From: DAOMFB01 sp963721385
Lineage (GTDB): Bacteria; Acidobacteriota; Thermoanaerobaculia; UBA5066
Assembly: GCA_963721385.1 (NCBI GenBank)
Contig: CAVRJB010000013.1
Coordinates: forward strand, 1,000,263 to 1,064,262
Direction: 5' to 3'
Length of the DNA: 64,000 nt
This document shows, in pieces, positions 8,952 to 17,234 of this stretch. A program made the position numbers and the translations under genes. How positions within the stretch are numbered: the stretch's first letter is position 1; each line of letters starts with the position of its first letter. The notes under the pieces are model-generated. The model was not told the origin of the DNA. It made no database searches and saw only the letters and a list, made by a program, of their open reading frames with translations.

Positions 8952-11278
8952 GGCCCGGCTCTCTCGCGCTCGCCGCGCTCCTCGCCCTTCCCCCGGCGGC
9001 TGCCGCGCCGGAGGAGCCGGACCTCGCAGGCCGCGCCGCCGACGCGGCCCGCGCCGGCGAGTGGAGCCGGACGCTGGAGGTCCTGTCGCAGCTGAGGCAG
9101 CGGGACCCGGAGCACTACGCCGACGGCCGGTTCGACTATCTCGCCGCCCGGGCCCACGCCTCGACCGGCCAGACCGCCGAGGCGCTCTCCCGCTTCGGGC
9201 GGTTCGTCGGGACGGGGGACTTCTTCGACGTCCCGGCCCGCCTCGCGGCCGCCCAGCTCCTCTTCGCGGCGGGCGATGGCGGTGCCGCGCTCGACCTCCT
9301 GCTCCCGCTTCTGCAGCGCAAGGGAACCTACGTGGCGCGGCGCGCGCTCCGGATCGCGCTCGACGCCCTCGAGACGCGGAGCGACCCGGCGACGCTGGCC
9401 CGCCTCGTCCAGGCCCGGCCTCCGGCTGCGGCGCGCGAACGGCGCCGGCTCGCGGCCCTCCGCGCCGCGGACCTCGAGGAGTCCGGCGCGACGAGGGAGG
9501 CGGCCGCGCTCCGCGAGGAAATCCTCCGCGAAGCCAAGCGCGACGATGCCGCCGCGATCGTGCTCGCCCGGGAAATGCGCAGCGCCGAGCCGGCGAAGAT
9601 GTCCGACCGGCTCCTCCTGCTCCTGATCGACACGGCACGGGCCCAGCGCGACCTCGAGCTCGCCGAGACGCTCCTCCTCGAGCGGGACCGGCGGGCCGCG
9701 GCGGGCGCCGACGCGGACGAGCGCCTCGCCGCGCGCTTCGAGCTGGCCCGCCTCTACGCGGCGCGCGGCCGCTTCGCCGAGGCCGCCGCTCTCTTCCGCT
9801 CTCTTCTCGCCCTGAAGCCGGCGCACCCGAGAAAGGGCCACCGACCGGGAGACGACAGTCCGGGCACCGCGGGATTCTGGGTCCGGGTCCGCTTCAACCT
9901 CGCCGCGGCGCTCGAGAAGCTCGGGGAGACGGACGGCGCGGAGAAGGAGCTGGCCCGCGCCGAGAAGGAGCGCGCGGGGCCGTGGAAGCTCTCCATGCTC
10001 CAGCGGGCGCGGATCCTGACGCGCGAGGGAAAGTTCGAAAGGGCCGAGGCGATCTATCGGGACCCGGCCCTCGCGCGCGAGCCGGGGCGCGTCGAGGGGC
10101 TCCTGACCCTCGTCCTCCGCCGCGCCGAGGCCGGCGACGGGCCCGGTGCGCGCCGGAACCTCGACACCGTCGTGGCGCTCGCGCGAGCAAGGCGTCTCCC
10201 CGAGCCATGGCGCTCGGAGCTATCGTTCTGGCACGGGCGCGTGGCGGAGGCGTCGGGTGATCTCCGCGCCGCCCTCTCGGCGTATGCCCGTCTCCTCGCC
10301 GGGCGTCCCTACGGCGCCGCCGGCGAGCGGGCGCGAGCGCGGATCCTGGCGATGCCTCCCGAGACACGGACGGCGTTCCTCCGCGAGCTCCGCGCCCGCG
10401 GTGAGGCGGCGCTCGCGCGGGAGGACGCCCGCGCTGCGGTCGCACCCCTCCTCCCGGCGGCCCTCCTCGGCGACCCCGCGGCCCGCGATCTCCTCCGCCT
10501 CGCCTACCGGAAACTGCCGGGCTACGCCGACATCCTCCTTGCACCGGAGATCACGGACGCGGCGTTGCCGACCCTCTGCGGCGACGCCGCCGCCTGCCGC
10601 CTGATCCAGCTCGGTCTCGCCGAGGAGGCGTCGCCGATCGTGCGCGACGCGAGCCGTCTGGACACGATCCTCGGCTGCATGGCCGCCGCCCGGCTCGCCG
10701 AGCAGGCGGACGCCGGTCCCTTCGCGCTCGATGCCGCCGAGGCGCTGGATCGAAAGGTCCCCGACGACTTTCTGCTCGAGCTCGCCCCCGTCTCGGTCCG
10801 GCGCGCCCTCGCACCGCGCCCCTTCGACCGCCTTGCCGCCGAGGCGGCCGCGTCGAGCGGCGTCCCCCGCGACCTCCTCTACGCCGTCATGCGGCAGGAG
10901 AGCCGGTTCGACCGCGAGGCGGCCTCTCCAGCGGCGGCCCGCGGCCTGATGCAGCTCACCCTCCCGACCGCCGGCGAGGCCGCGCGCGAGCTGCACGAGG
11001 AGCCCCCCGCGTACCTCCAGCTCTACGAGCCGGCCCGATCCCTGAGGCTCGGCGCGAGGACGCTGAAGGGCCTCCTCGCCCGCTTCTCGGGCAACGGCGC
11101 CGAAACGATCTCCGGGTACAACGCGGGCGCGGGCCAGACGACGCTCTGGGTCGGCGCGGCCCGGAGCCCGGACGAGGTGCTTCTCGCCGCCATCACCTAT
11201 GTCGAAACGCGCACGTACCTCCGCCGCGTCCTCGCGCACCGGACCCTCTACCGCCTCGCGGAGCCGGAGGCGCACTGA
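8936..11278 (+). CDS. Soluble lytic murein transglycosylase (Slt70-like)
   Basis: Periplasmic peptidoglycan lyase of 780 residues. A TTG start gives a clear signal peptide (Arg followed by LALAALLALPPAAAA). A long alpha-helical, TPR-like superhelix fills about 30-630, as in Slt70. The SLT catalytic domain (about 640-770) has the catalytic Glu at about 655 in MRQESRFD, then ARGLMQLTLPTA and YNAGAG. The Ala/Arg/Leu-rich helical part is longer than in E. coli Slt. Overlap with the HIT gene implies cotranscription. Confidence 0.9.
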   Translation: MASRLRPGSLALAALLALPPAAAAPEEPDLAGRAADAARAGEWSRTLEVLSQLRQRDPEHYADGRFDYLAARAHASTGQTAEALSRFGRFVGTGDFFDVPARLAAAQLLFAAGDGGAALDLLLPLLQRKGTYVARRALRIALDALETRSDPATLARLVQARPPAAARERRRLAALRAADLEESGATREAAALREEILREAKRDDAAAIVLAREMRSAEPAKMSDRLLLLLIDTARAQRDLELAETLLLERDRRAAAGADADERLAARFELARLYAARGRFAEAAALFRSLLALKPAHPRKGHRPGDDSPGTAGFWVRVRFNLAAALEKLGETDGAEKELARAEKERAGPWKLSMLQRARILTREGKFERAEAIYRDPALAREPGRVEGLLTLVLRRAEAGDGPGARRNLDTVVALARARRLPEPWRSELSFWHGRVAEASGDLRAALSAYARLLAGRPYGAAGERARARILAMPPETRTAFLRELRARGEAALAREDARAAVAPLLPAALLGDPAARDLLRLAYRKLPGYADILLAPEITDAALPTLCGDAAACRLIQLGLAEEASPIVRDASRLDTILGCMAAARLAEQADAGPFALDAAEALDRKVPDDFLLELAPVSVRRALAPRPFDRLAAEAAASSGVPRDLLYAVMRQESRFDREAASPAAARGLMQLTLPTAGEAARELHEEPPAYLQLYEPARSLRLGARTLKGLLARFSGNGAETISGYNAGAGQTTLWVGAARSPDEVLLAAITYVETRTYLRRVLAHRTLYRLAEPEAH

Positions 11279-11291
11279 GGGAAGCGCCCGC

Positions 11292-11966
11292 CTAACGCCG
11301 GTAGACGAGAATCCGCGTCGACTGGCGTAGCTCCTCCGTCCAGCGCGCGATCGCCTCGTTCAGCTTCCGCTCGCGGAGGAGCTCGCGGATCTTGTCCGCG
11401 ACCTCCCCGTACGGCGGCACCGTGACGAGGCCCGCGGCGAGCGCCTCGTCGCGGAACGGGCCCTCGTAGTAGGCGCGCATCTCCGCGTCGGTGATCCGGA
11501 GGGAGGGGGCGAGGCGCTCGCGGGTGAAGGTGTCGAGGGCGAGCCCGCGCCGGACGTACGCCGTCGCCTCCTCCTTCGACATTCCCGACTCCATGAGCAC
11601 CTGCTCGAGCGTCTTCCCGCGCGTGAGGGCGAGCCGCTCGGAGAGGAGCGCGAGGCGGGCCTCCACCTCCGCCCGGTCCGGATCGAGGCCGCCGGTCTTC
11701 CGGAGCTCGCGCTCCCGGAGGAGGTCCGTGATCCGTTCGTCGAGGACCCGGTCGCGGTAGGCCTTCTCCGACTCGCCCGGGCGCGGCGCGACATACTGCA
11801 GGGTGACCAGCTTCGCCACCTCGCTCTCGAGGAGGATCTCGTCCCCGACGACCGCCGCGATCCGGTCGAGCCGCACGGCCGGGCCGGTCGGCGACGGGCC
11901 GGGAGTCGGCTCCGCGGGCGTGCCTGGAGCCGCTGCCAGCCCCGCGGCGAGGAGGAGCGCGAGCAC
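11292..11966 (-). CDS. SurA N-terminal-like periplasmic chaperone, no PPIase domain
   Basis: 224-residue secreted protein. GTG start at 11966 gives a short signal peptide (VLALLLAAGLAAAPG), followed by a Pro-rich linker and the SurA-N motif DRIAAVVGDEILLESEV. The rest is helical (SERLALTRGKTLEQVLMESGMS, typical SurA/PpiD chaperone core) with a C-terminal helix. No parvulin (rotamase) repeat is present, unlike E. coli SurA with two. It probably chaperones outer membrane proteins rather than isomerising prolines. Convergent with slt (13-base gap) and divergent from rsmI. Confidence 0.78.
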   Translation of the reverse strand: MLALLLAAGLAAAPGTPAEPTPGPSPTGPAVRLDRIAAVVGDEILLESEVAKLVTLQYVAPRPGESEKAYRDRVLDERITDLLRERELRKTGGLDPDRAEVEARLALLSERLALTRGKTLEQVLMESGMSKEEATAYVRRGLALDTFTRERLAPSLRITDAEMRAYYEGPFRDEALAAGLVTVPPYGEVADKIRELLRERKLNEAIARWTEELRQSTRILVYRR

Positions 11967-11972
11967 GCGGGC

Positions 11973-11978
11973 ATCGTA
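11973..11978 (-). promoter_or_regulatory. -10-like hexamer TACGAT, 6 nt before start codon
   Basis: Minus-strand TACGAT followed by six bases and the GTG at 11966 of the SurA-like gene. It mirrors the rsmI element only 12 bases away on the other strand, making a compact divergent, apparently leaderless promoter pair. Confidence 0.5.
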
Positions 11979-11990
11979 GCAAGGCGGAGG

Positions 11991-11996
11991 TACGAT
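11991..11996 (+). promoter_or_regulatory. -10-like hexamer TACGAT, 6 nt before rsmI
   Basis: TACGAT, six bases, then the rsmI GTG at 12003. No room for a Shine-Dalgarno site; a leaderless start is inferred. Confidence 0.5.
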
Positions 11997-12002
11997 GCGG
12001 CC

Positions 12003-12704
12003 GTGACCGCCGAAGGCGCCGGCCGCCTCCTCGTCGTCGCAACGCCGATCGGAAACCTGGACGACCTCGCGCCCCGCGCGCGACAGGCGCTCGCGACCGC
12101 CTCGGTGGTCTGCTGCGAGGACACTCGGCGGACCGGGAACCTCTTCGCGCGGTACGGCCTGACGACGCCGCGCCTCTCCTGCCACGAGCACAACGAGCAC
12201 GCCCGGATCCCGGAAATCCTCGCCCGCCTCGAGGCGGGTGAGACCGTAGCGCTCGTCTCCGACGCCGGGACGCCCGCCGTCTCGGACCCGGGCCGGCGCC
12301 TGGTCGCGGCGGCGGCGAAGGCCGGTCATCGCGTGGAGGCCGTGCCCGGTCCGTCGGCCGTGACCGCGATTCTCTCGGCGAGCGGCTTCCCGGGTGTTCC
12401 CTTCTCGTTCCTCGGCTTTCCACCCGCCCGGCGCGGCGAGCGCGACCGCTGGTACGCCGCGGCGGCCGCGCGGCGCGAGACGCGGGTCCTCTTCGAGTCG
12501 CCGTTCCGGGTGGTCCAGTCGCTGAAGGCGCTCGCGGCCGCCTGGGGCGATCCCGCCGTCGCGGTCGGTCGGGAGCTGACGAAGGTGCACGAGGAGATCC
12601 TGCGCGGACGCGCCTCGGAGGTCGCCGCGATCCTGGAGGCCCGCCCGGGCATGAAGGGAGAGTTCGCCATCGCCGTCGCTCCGCCCGGGGACGGCGCCGA
12701 CTGA
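12003..12704 (+). CDS. rsmI: 16S rRNA (cytidine-1402-2'-O)-methyltransferase
   Basis: RsmI methylates the 2'-O of C1402 in the ribosomal P site with SAM. 233 residues; it lacks the C-terminal extension of E. coli RsmI (286). The tetrapyrrole-methylase fold is marked by VVATPIGNLDDLAPRA, CEDTRRTG, LVSDAGTPAVSDPG and VPGPSAVTA. GTG start. The next gene is convergent and begins three bases after the stop. Confidence 0.94.
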   Translation: MTAEGAGRLLVVATPIGNLDDLAPRARQALATASVVCCEDTRRTGNLFARYGLTTPRLSCHEHNEHARIPEILARLEAGETVALVSDAGTPAVSDPGRRLVAAAAKAGHRVEAVPGPSAVTAILSASGFPGVPFSFLGFPPARRGERDRWYAAAAARRETRVLFESPFRVVQSLKALAAAWGDPAVAVGRELTKVHEEILRGRASEVAAILEARPGMKGEFAIAVAPPGDGAD

Positions 12705-12707
12705 ACC

Positions 12708-13220
12708 TCAGGCTGCCGAGCAATCCTCCAGCCGGAGGCGCTCGTCGGCGGCGAGCCGTGCTTCGAGCGAGGGCCACCGGGCGTCGGGCTGCGCCGCGAA
12801 GGCGTGGAGATAGAGCGCGACGTCGCGTGCCGGGAACCCGGCAAGAGCAGCATCGACGGCGGCGTTGACCTTCTTCGCCGGCGGCTCCGGGATCGCCCCC
12901 TCGAACGAGAGGTTCGGACCGTCGTGCGGGAGCCCCGCAGCGTCGAGAAACGCCTCGATCAGCGAGGCTCGCGTCCGGACGAGCGCGGCCGAGAGAACGT
13001 AGAGCGCCAGGTCCGCCGCCCGTTTGTCCCGCAGCGTTCGCCGGACGAGCGCCAGGCGCGTCGCTTCGGGGAGCCTGGCGAATCGCCGGAGGGGGATGTT
13101 CTGAAATGCCAGGACGGCGCCGGCAATCCTGTCGGGCACGGCGGCGTCGTCGCAGGCGCGGACGACGACCTGCCGCACCTCGCCTGACGACAGATGGCGG
13201 AAAAGCTCGTGGGCCTTCAT
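12708..13220 (-). CDS. Conserved hypothetical helical protein
   Basis: 170 residues, not recognised. Predicted all-helical, no signal peptide or membrane segment. The N-terminus is MKAHELFRHLSSGEVRQVV. A Pro-containing loop (EGAIPEPPAKKVN) separates two helical halves, and the C-terminus ends with Cys-Ser-Ala-Ala. Codon usage matches its neighbours, so it is likely a native gene. Convergent with rsmI and divergent from the SNF2 helicase. Confidence 0.7.
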   Translation of the reverse strand: MKAHELFRHLSSGEVRQVVVRACDDAAVPDRIAGAVLAFQNIPLRRFARLPEATRLALVRRTLRDKRAADLALYVLSAALVRTRASLIEAFLDAAGLPHDGPNLSFEGAIPEPPAKKVNAAVDAALAGFPARDVALYLHAFAAQPDARWPSLEARLAADERLRLEDCSAA

Positions 13221-13228
13221 CGGCGGGG

Positions 13229-13234
13229 AGAATA
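13229..13234 (-). promoter_or_regulatory. -10-like hexamer TATTCT, 8 nt before start codon
   Basis: Minus-strand TATTCT followed by eight C/G-rich bases and the ATG at 13220 of the hypothetical gene; same leaderless-type spacing as other unit starts here. Confidence 0.42.
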
Positions 13235-13278
13235 ACCGGAAGGCCGCCGCTTCATCTCCCCGCTCGGGCTCTGCGACA

Positions 13279-16200
13279 ATGGAGGGCTTGATCGTCCTCC
13301 ATGGCGCGTGCGTCCCTGGGCTCGCCGACCCGCCACTGACGGGCTTTTTCTTCTGGGCGGAGGGCGCCGTCCCCGTGACCGAGGCCCGGGAGCGTCATCC
13401 GCGCGCCCTGGAGGCGGCGGCGATCGAGGCCGCCCTCAGGAGCGCGGGGTTCCCGCTCGTGCCGCTTCCGCGCCCGGCCCTTGCCTCGGTCGCGCTTCCG
13501 GTCCGACACGGGCGCGCCGTCCCCTCGATACCGGGGCTCCAGGAGGCGTCGGCCTACGGAGTGGCGGGCCCGGCGACGTTGAAGTGGTTCGACGTCCCGG
13601 CCCTCCGCCTCTCGGCCGTCGAAACCCTCGACATCCTCCCCCACCTCGTTGCCTCGCTCCGGTCCCGGCCGCAGGCGCTCCACACCGGGGACGACCTCGA
13701 CTTCTGGGCCGAGGTGGCGCGCTGGACGCTCGACCTCCTGCTCCGCCGCCGAGTGGCGCCCACCGCCGACGGGTCGCGGCCGCGCTGGCGGCCCGTCCTT
13801 TCGGACCCGAGCGAGCGGAGCCGACTCGCGCGCTTCGCGGCCGCCCTTCCGGCCTCGGCTCGCACGGCCGCCGCGCCCGACGCCCCGCGCTCCGGGGAGC
13901 GGTTTCCACCCGCGGCGAGTGTCCTTCGGGCGTTTCTCGACGAGACCGTCGACGCCGCGGCGCGGGAGTTCATTCGCGACGTCATTCCCGCCGAGCAGCG
14001 TCGGGGGACGGGCAGCCCCGAATCGGCCGCGGTCGCCGCGCTCGCGACGGCGTCCGTGCCGCCGCTCGACCTGGACGTTCTCGCACGCCTCTACGAGTAC
14101 AGCCTGCCGCTCCTCGAGCCGCTTCCCGAGGGAGCGCTCGCGCTCTCGATCCGCGTCTTCCCGCCGCCGCCCGCGGAGCCGGAGACGCCGTGGCGGCTCC
14201 GCTACCAGCTCTCCCTCGCGGAGGACCCGTCTGTGGAGGTCGACGCGGGCGAAGTCTGGGAGAGCGCCACGCCGGGCCTCCGCCGGACCGGCCGCCTCTT
14301 CCCGAACCCGCAGGAAGCCCTCCTCGCCCGGCTTGCCAGCGCCTCCTCGCTCTCGCGCGCCGTGGCTCGGAGCCTCGAGGAGCGCCATCCGGTCGGCGCG
14401 GAGCTGACGCTCGACGAGGCCTACAAGTTTCTGACCGAGGAGGCTCCGCTGCTCTCCGAGGCGGGCGTCCGCGTCCTCCTCCCGGGCGAGGGGAAGCTGA
14501 CGCGCGTCGGGCTCCGCCTCCGCGTCGGGGAGGGGGGGCGCGGGTCGGCGCTGACGCGTTTCGGCCTCGAGACCGTCGTCGACTTCGACTGGCAGGTCGC
14601 CGTGGGCGACGCGCTCCTCTCGCCAGCCGAGTTCGAGGAGCTCGCCGCGCGAAAGATCCCTCTCGTCTCGATCCGCGGCGAGTGGGTCCTGCTCGACCGG
14701 GAGCACCTCGCGCGGACGCTCCGGATCTTCGACCGGCGCCCCGCGGGCCGGACGACTCTCGGCGATGTCCTTCGCCTCGCGGGCGGACTGGACGGCGAGG
14801 CGGGCGCGTACCCGATCGAAGCGATGACGGGAGACGGCTGGCTCGGGACGTTCCTCGATCCCTTCGAGGCGCGGAAGGAGATCGCCGCGTTTCGCCCTCC
14901 CGGAGCCCTCGTGGGGCAGCTTCGCCACTACCAGGAGCGCGGCGTCGCGTGGATGCGTTTCCTGACGGCCCGCGGCCTCGGAGCCTGCCTCGCGGACGAC
15001 ATGGGTCTCGGCAAGACGATCCAGTTCCTCGCCGTCCTGCTCGGGGCGAAGGAGTCGGGCGAGTCGATCCGGCCGTCGCTTCTCGTCTGCCCGACCTCCG
15101 TCGCCGAGAACTGGCTGACCGAGGCCGCGCGGTTCGCGCCGTCGCTCGCCGTCGCGGTCCACCACGGCCCCGAGCGCGCCGCCGGGTCCGCCTTCTCCGA
15201 GCTCCTCGGGAGGACCGACCTCCTCGTCACGACGTACGGGCTCGCCCACCGCGACCGGGCGCTCCTCCAGTCGGTGGTCTGGGAGTACGTCGCGCTCGAC
15301 GAGGCGCAGAACGTCAAGAACCCGGCCGCGGCGCAGTCCCGCGCGGTCCGGGCTCTCTCCGCGAGGCGTCGTGCCGCCCTGACCGGCACACCCGTCGAGA
15401 ATCGCCTCGCCGAGCTGAAGTCGATCTTCGATTTCCTGAACCCGGGACTCCTCGGAACCGACGACGACTTCCGGCGCGCCTTCTCGGTCCCGATCGAGCG
15501 CCAACGCGACCCGCTCGCGACCGAGCGCCTCCGCCGCCTCACCGGCCCGTTCCTCCTCCGCCGCGCCAAGACCGACCCCGGCGTCATCCCCGATCTCCCC
15601 GAGAAGATCGAGACGAAGGAGTACGTCGGGCTGACGCGCGAGCAGGCCGCGCTCTACCGGGCGGCGACGCGCTCGCTCCTCGAGGGGATCGGCTCCGCGC
15701 GGGGACGGAGCCGGCGCGCAAAGGTCCTCTTGCTCCTCCTCCGCCTGAAGCAGATCTGCGACCACCCGGCGCTCGTCGCGGGCGAGCCGGCGACGCTCGC
15801 AGGACGGTCGGCGAAGCTGGCGCGGCTCGTCTCGCTCCTCGAGGAGACGAGCGCCGAGCGGCGCCCTTCCCTCGTCTTCACGCAGTTCGCCCAGATGGGA
15901 AAGCTCCTCGTCGCCGCCCTCGAGGAGCGCTTCGGATCAGAGGTCCTCTTCCTCCACGGCGGCGTCCCGCGCCGGAGCCGGGCCGACATGGTCCGCCGCT
16001 TCCAGGAAGACGACGACCCGCCGCTCGTCTTCGTCCTCTCGCTCCGGGCCGGCGGCTCGGGCCTGAACCTGACCCGGGCCTCGCATGTCTTCCACTTCGA
16101 CCGCTGGTGGAACCCCGCGGTCGAGGAGCAGGCGACCGACCGGGCGTTCCGGATCGGGCAGACGCAGAACGTACAGGTCCACAAGTTCGTCTGCCGCGGG

Positions 16201-16362
16201 ACCCTGGAGGAGCGGATCGACCGGCTCATCGACGAGAAGAAAAGCCTCGCGCGGACGATCGTCGGGCCCGGAGAGACCTGGCTCACCGAGATGTCCGACG
16301 CCGAGCTCGTCCGGCTCGTCGCCCTCTCGAAGGACGCCGTCGACCTGGAGGTGACGGAGTGA
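13279..16362 (+). CDS. SNF2-family DEAD-like helicase/ATPase
   Basis: Superfamily-2 DNA translocase of the Swi2/Snf2 class, about 1,027 residues. The N-terminal ~500 residues match the bacterial SNF2-associated region. Motif I is DDMGLGKT (about 574-581), motif II is DEAQ (about 674), LTGTPVENRL is motif III, and the C-terminal RecA lobe has FLHGGVPRRSR, RAGGSGLNLT and RAFRIGQT (motif VI). The family remodels protein-DNA complexes such as stalled RNA polymerase (RapA/HepA). ATG 13279 is used, but TTG 13288, in frame and seven bases after GACAAT, is an equally good start. GTGA overlap couples it to the SWIM protein. Confidence 0.92.
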   Translation: MEGLIVLHGACVPGLADPPLTGFFFWAEGAVPVTEARERHPRALEAAAIEAALRSAGFPLVPLPRPALASVALPVRHGRAVPSIPGLQEASAYGVAGPATLKWFDVPALRLSAVETLDILPHLVASLRSRPQALHTGDDLDFWAEVARWTLDLLLRRRVAPTADGSRPRWRPVLSDPSERSRLARFAAALPASARTAAAPDAPRSGERFPPAASVLRAFLDETVDAAAREFIRDVIPAEQRRGTGSPESAAVAALATASVPPLDLDVLARLYEYSLPLLEPLPEGALALSIRVFPPPPAEPETPWRLRYQLSLAEDPSVEVDAGEVWESATPGLRRTGRLFPNPQEALLARLASASSLSRAVARSLEERHPVGAELTLDEAYKFLTEEAPLLSEAGVRVLLPGEGKLTRVGLRLRVGEGGRGSALTRFGLETVVDFDWQVAVGDALLSPAEFEELAARKIPLVSIRGEWVLLDREHLARTLRIFDRRPAGRTTLGDVLRLAGGLDGEAGAYPIEAMTGDGWLGTFLDPFEARKEIAAFRPPGALVGQLRHYQERGVAWMRFLTARGLGACLADDMGLGKTIQFLAVLLGAKESGESIRPSLLVCPTSVAENWLTEAARFAPSLAVAVHHGPERAAGSAFSELLGRTDLLVTTYGLAHRDRALLQSVVWEYVALDEAQNVKNPAAAQSRAVRALSARRRAALTGTPVENRLAELKSIFDFLNPGLLGTDDDFRRAFSVPIERQRDPLATERLRRLTGPFLLRRAKTDPGVIPDLPEKIETKEYVGLTREQAALYRAATRSLLEGIGSARGRSRRAKVLLLLLRLKQICDHPALVAGEPATLAGRSAKLARLVSLLEETSAERRPSLVFTQFAQMGKLLVAALEERFGSEVLFLHGGVPRRSRADMVRRFQEDDDPPLVFVLSLRAGGSGLNLTRASHVFHFDRWWNPAVEEQATDRAFRIGQTQNVQVHKFVCRGTLEERIDRLIDEKKSLARTIVGPGETWLTEMSDAELVRLVALSKDAVDLEVTE

Positions 16363-17207
16363 GCCGCCGCGCCCCCGGTCCGCGCCTGTCGCTCTCCGAC
16401 GTCGCCCGGCACCTGCCAGGCTGGCGCGAGCGATGGATCGCCGCGGTGCGCGCCTTCGGCTGGGTCGTGCCGGCACCCCGGGGCCGCACCGTCCGCCTCA
16501 GGATCGGACGGGACGGCGTCGACGCGACCGTACGCGCCGGCGGAGCGCCGCAGCACGTCAGTCTCCGCCTCTCTCCGGTGCCGCCGCGGACGTTCGACTC
16601 AGCCATGCGGCGCCTCGCCTCGCGCGCCGCCGCGGCCGCGAGCCTGCTCGCGGGGCGCGTCCCGGACGACGTCGAGCGCGCCTTTCCGGGGAAGCATCGC
16701 CTGCTGCCGTCGCGTGCCGACGAAGTGCTCCAGTCCTGCTCGTGCGGGGAGCGCGACTTCTGCTCCCACCTCGCGGCGGTCCATGCTTCGCTCGCCGTGC
16801 GACTCGCGAAGGACCCCCTTCTCCTCTTCGAGCTCCGTGGCCGCGACCGCGCTGAGGTCGTCGCCGCGCTTCGCAGGAACCGGGCGCGCGAGTCATTCGC
16901 CACCGCCGACGCGGCCCCGGAGCCGGCCCCCCGCGCGGCCCTTCCGCCGGAGGAGGCTTCGTCGCCTCTACCCGAGGGCGTCCTCGCCCGTCCGGAGAAC
17001 TTCTTCAAGCCCGGCCTCCCGCTCGATTCGCTGGCGACCTCCCTCTCTGCGGCCGACCATCCCGAGGCCGTCCTCGCGCGGCTCGGACCGCCCCCGTTCG
17101 CGGACGCGGAGGCCGCACGCCTCCTTGCCGACCTCCACCGCGCGATCGGCCTCGGCGCCGCGGAGCGTCTCTCCGAGTGGGAGTGGCGGCGCGCGAGCGG
17201 CCGCTAG
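16359..17207 (+). CDS. SWIM zinc-finger protein, partner of SNF2 ATPase
   Basis: 282-residue protein with a SWIM motif, CSC...CSH, at about 127-140 (SCSCGERDFCSHLAAVH). SWIM fingers bind DNA or protein and in bacteria are repeatedly encoded next to SNF2 helicases. The GTG start overlaps the helicase stop, so the two are made together and probably act as a complex. The C-terminal part is Pro/Ala-rich linker plus a helical end. No enzymatic motif seen. Confidence 0.85.
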   Translation: MSRRAPGPRLSLSDVARHLPGWRERWIAAVRAFGWVVPAPRGRTVRLRIGRDGVDATVRAGGAPQHVSLRLSPVPPRTFDSAMRRLASRAAAAASLLAGRVPDDVERAFPGKHRLLPSRADEVLQSCSCGERDFCSHLAAVHASLAVRLAKDPLLLFELRGRDRAEVVAALRRNRARESFATADAAPEPAPRAALPPEEASSPLPEGVLARPENFFKPGLPLDSLATSLSAADHPEAVLARLGPPPFADAEAARLLADLHRAIGLGAAERLSEWEWRRASGR

Positions 17208-17234
17208 CGGGACGGCTGGCGGAGCGACGCCACG

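Noticed and set aside
13252..15765. Very long minus-strand open frame opposite the SNF2 gene
   Set aside because: Low-complexity Arg/Glu/Pro-rich translation with no domain; a shadow of GC-rich codon bias in the opposite frame of a clear helicase.
13279..17207. SNF2 plus SWIM as a phage-defence island
   Set aside because: No nuclease, methyltransferase, phospholipase or other defence gene nearby, and no sign of transfer; neighbours are housekeeping genes.
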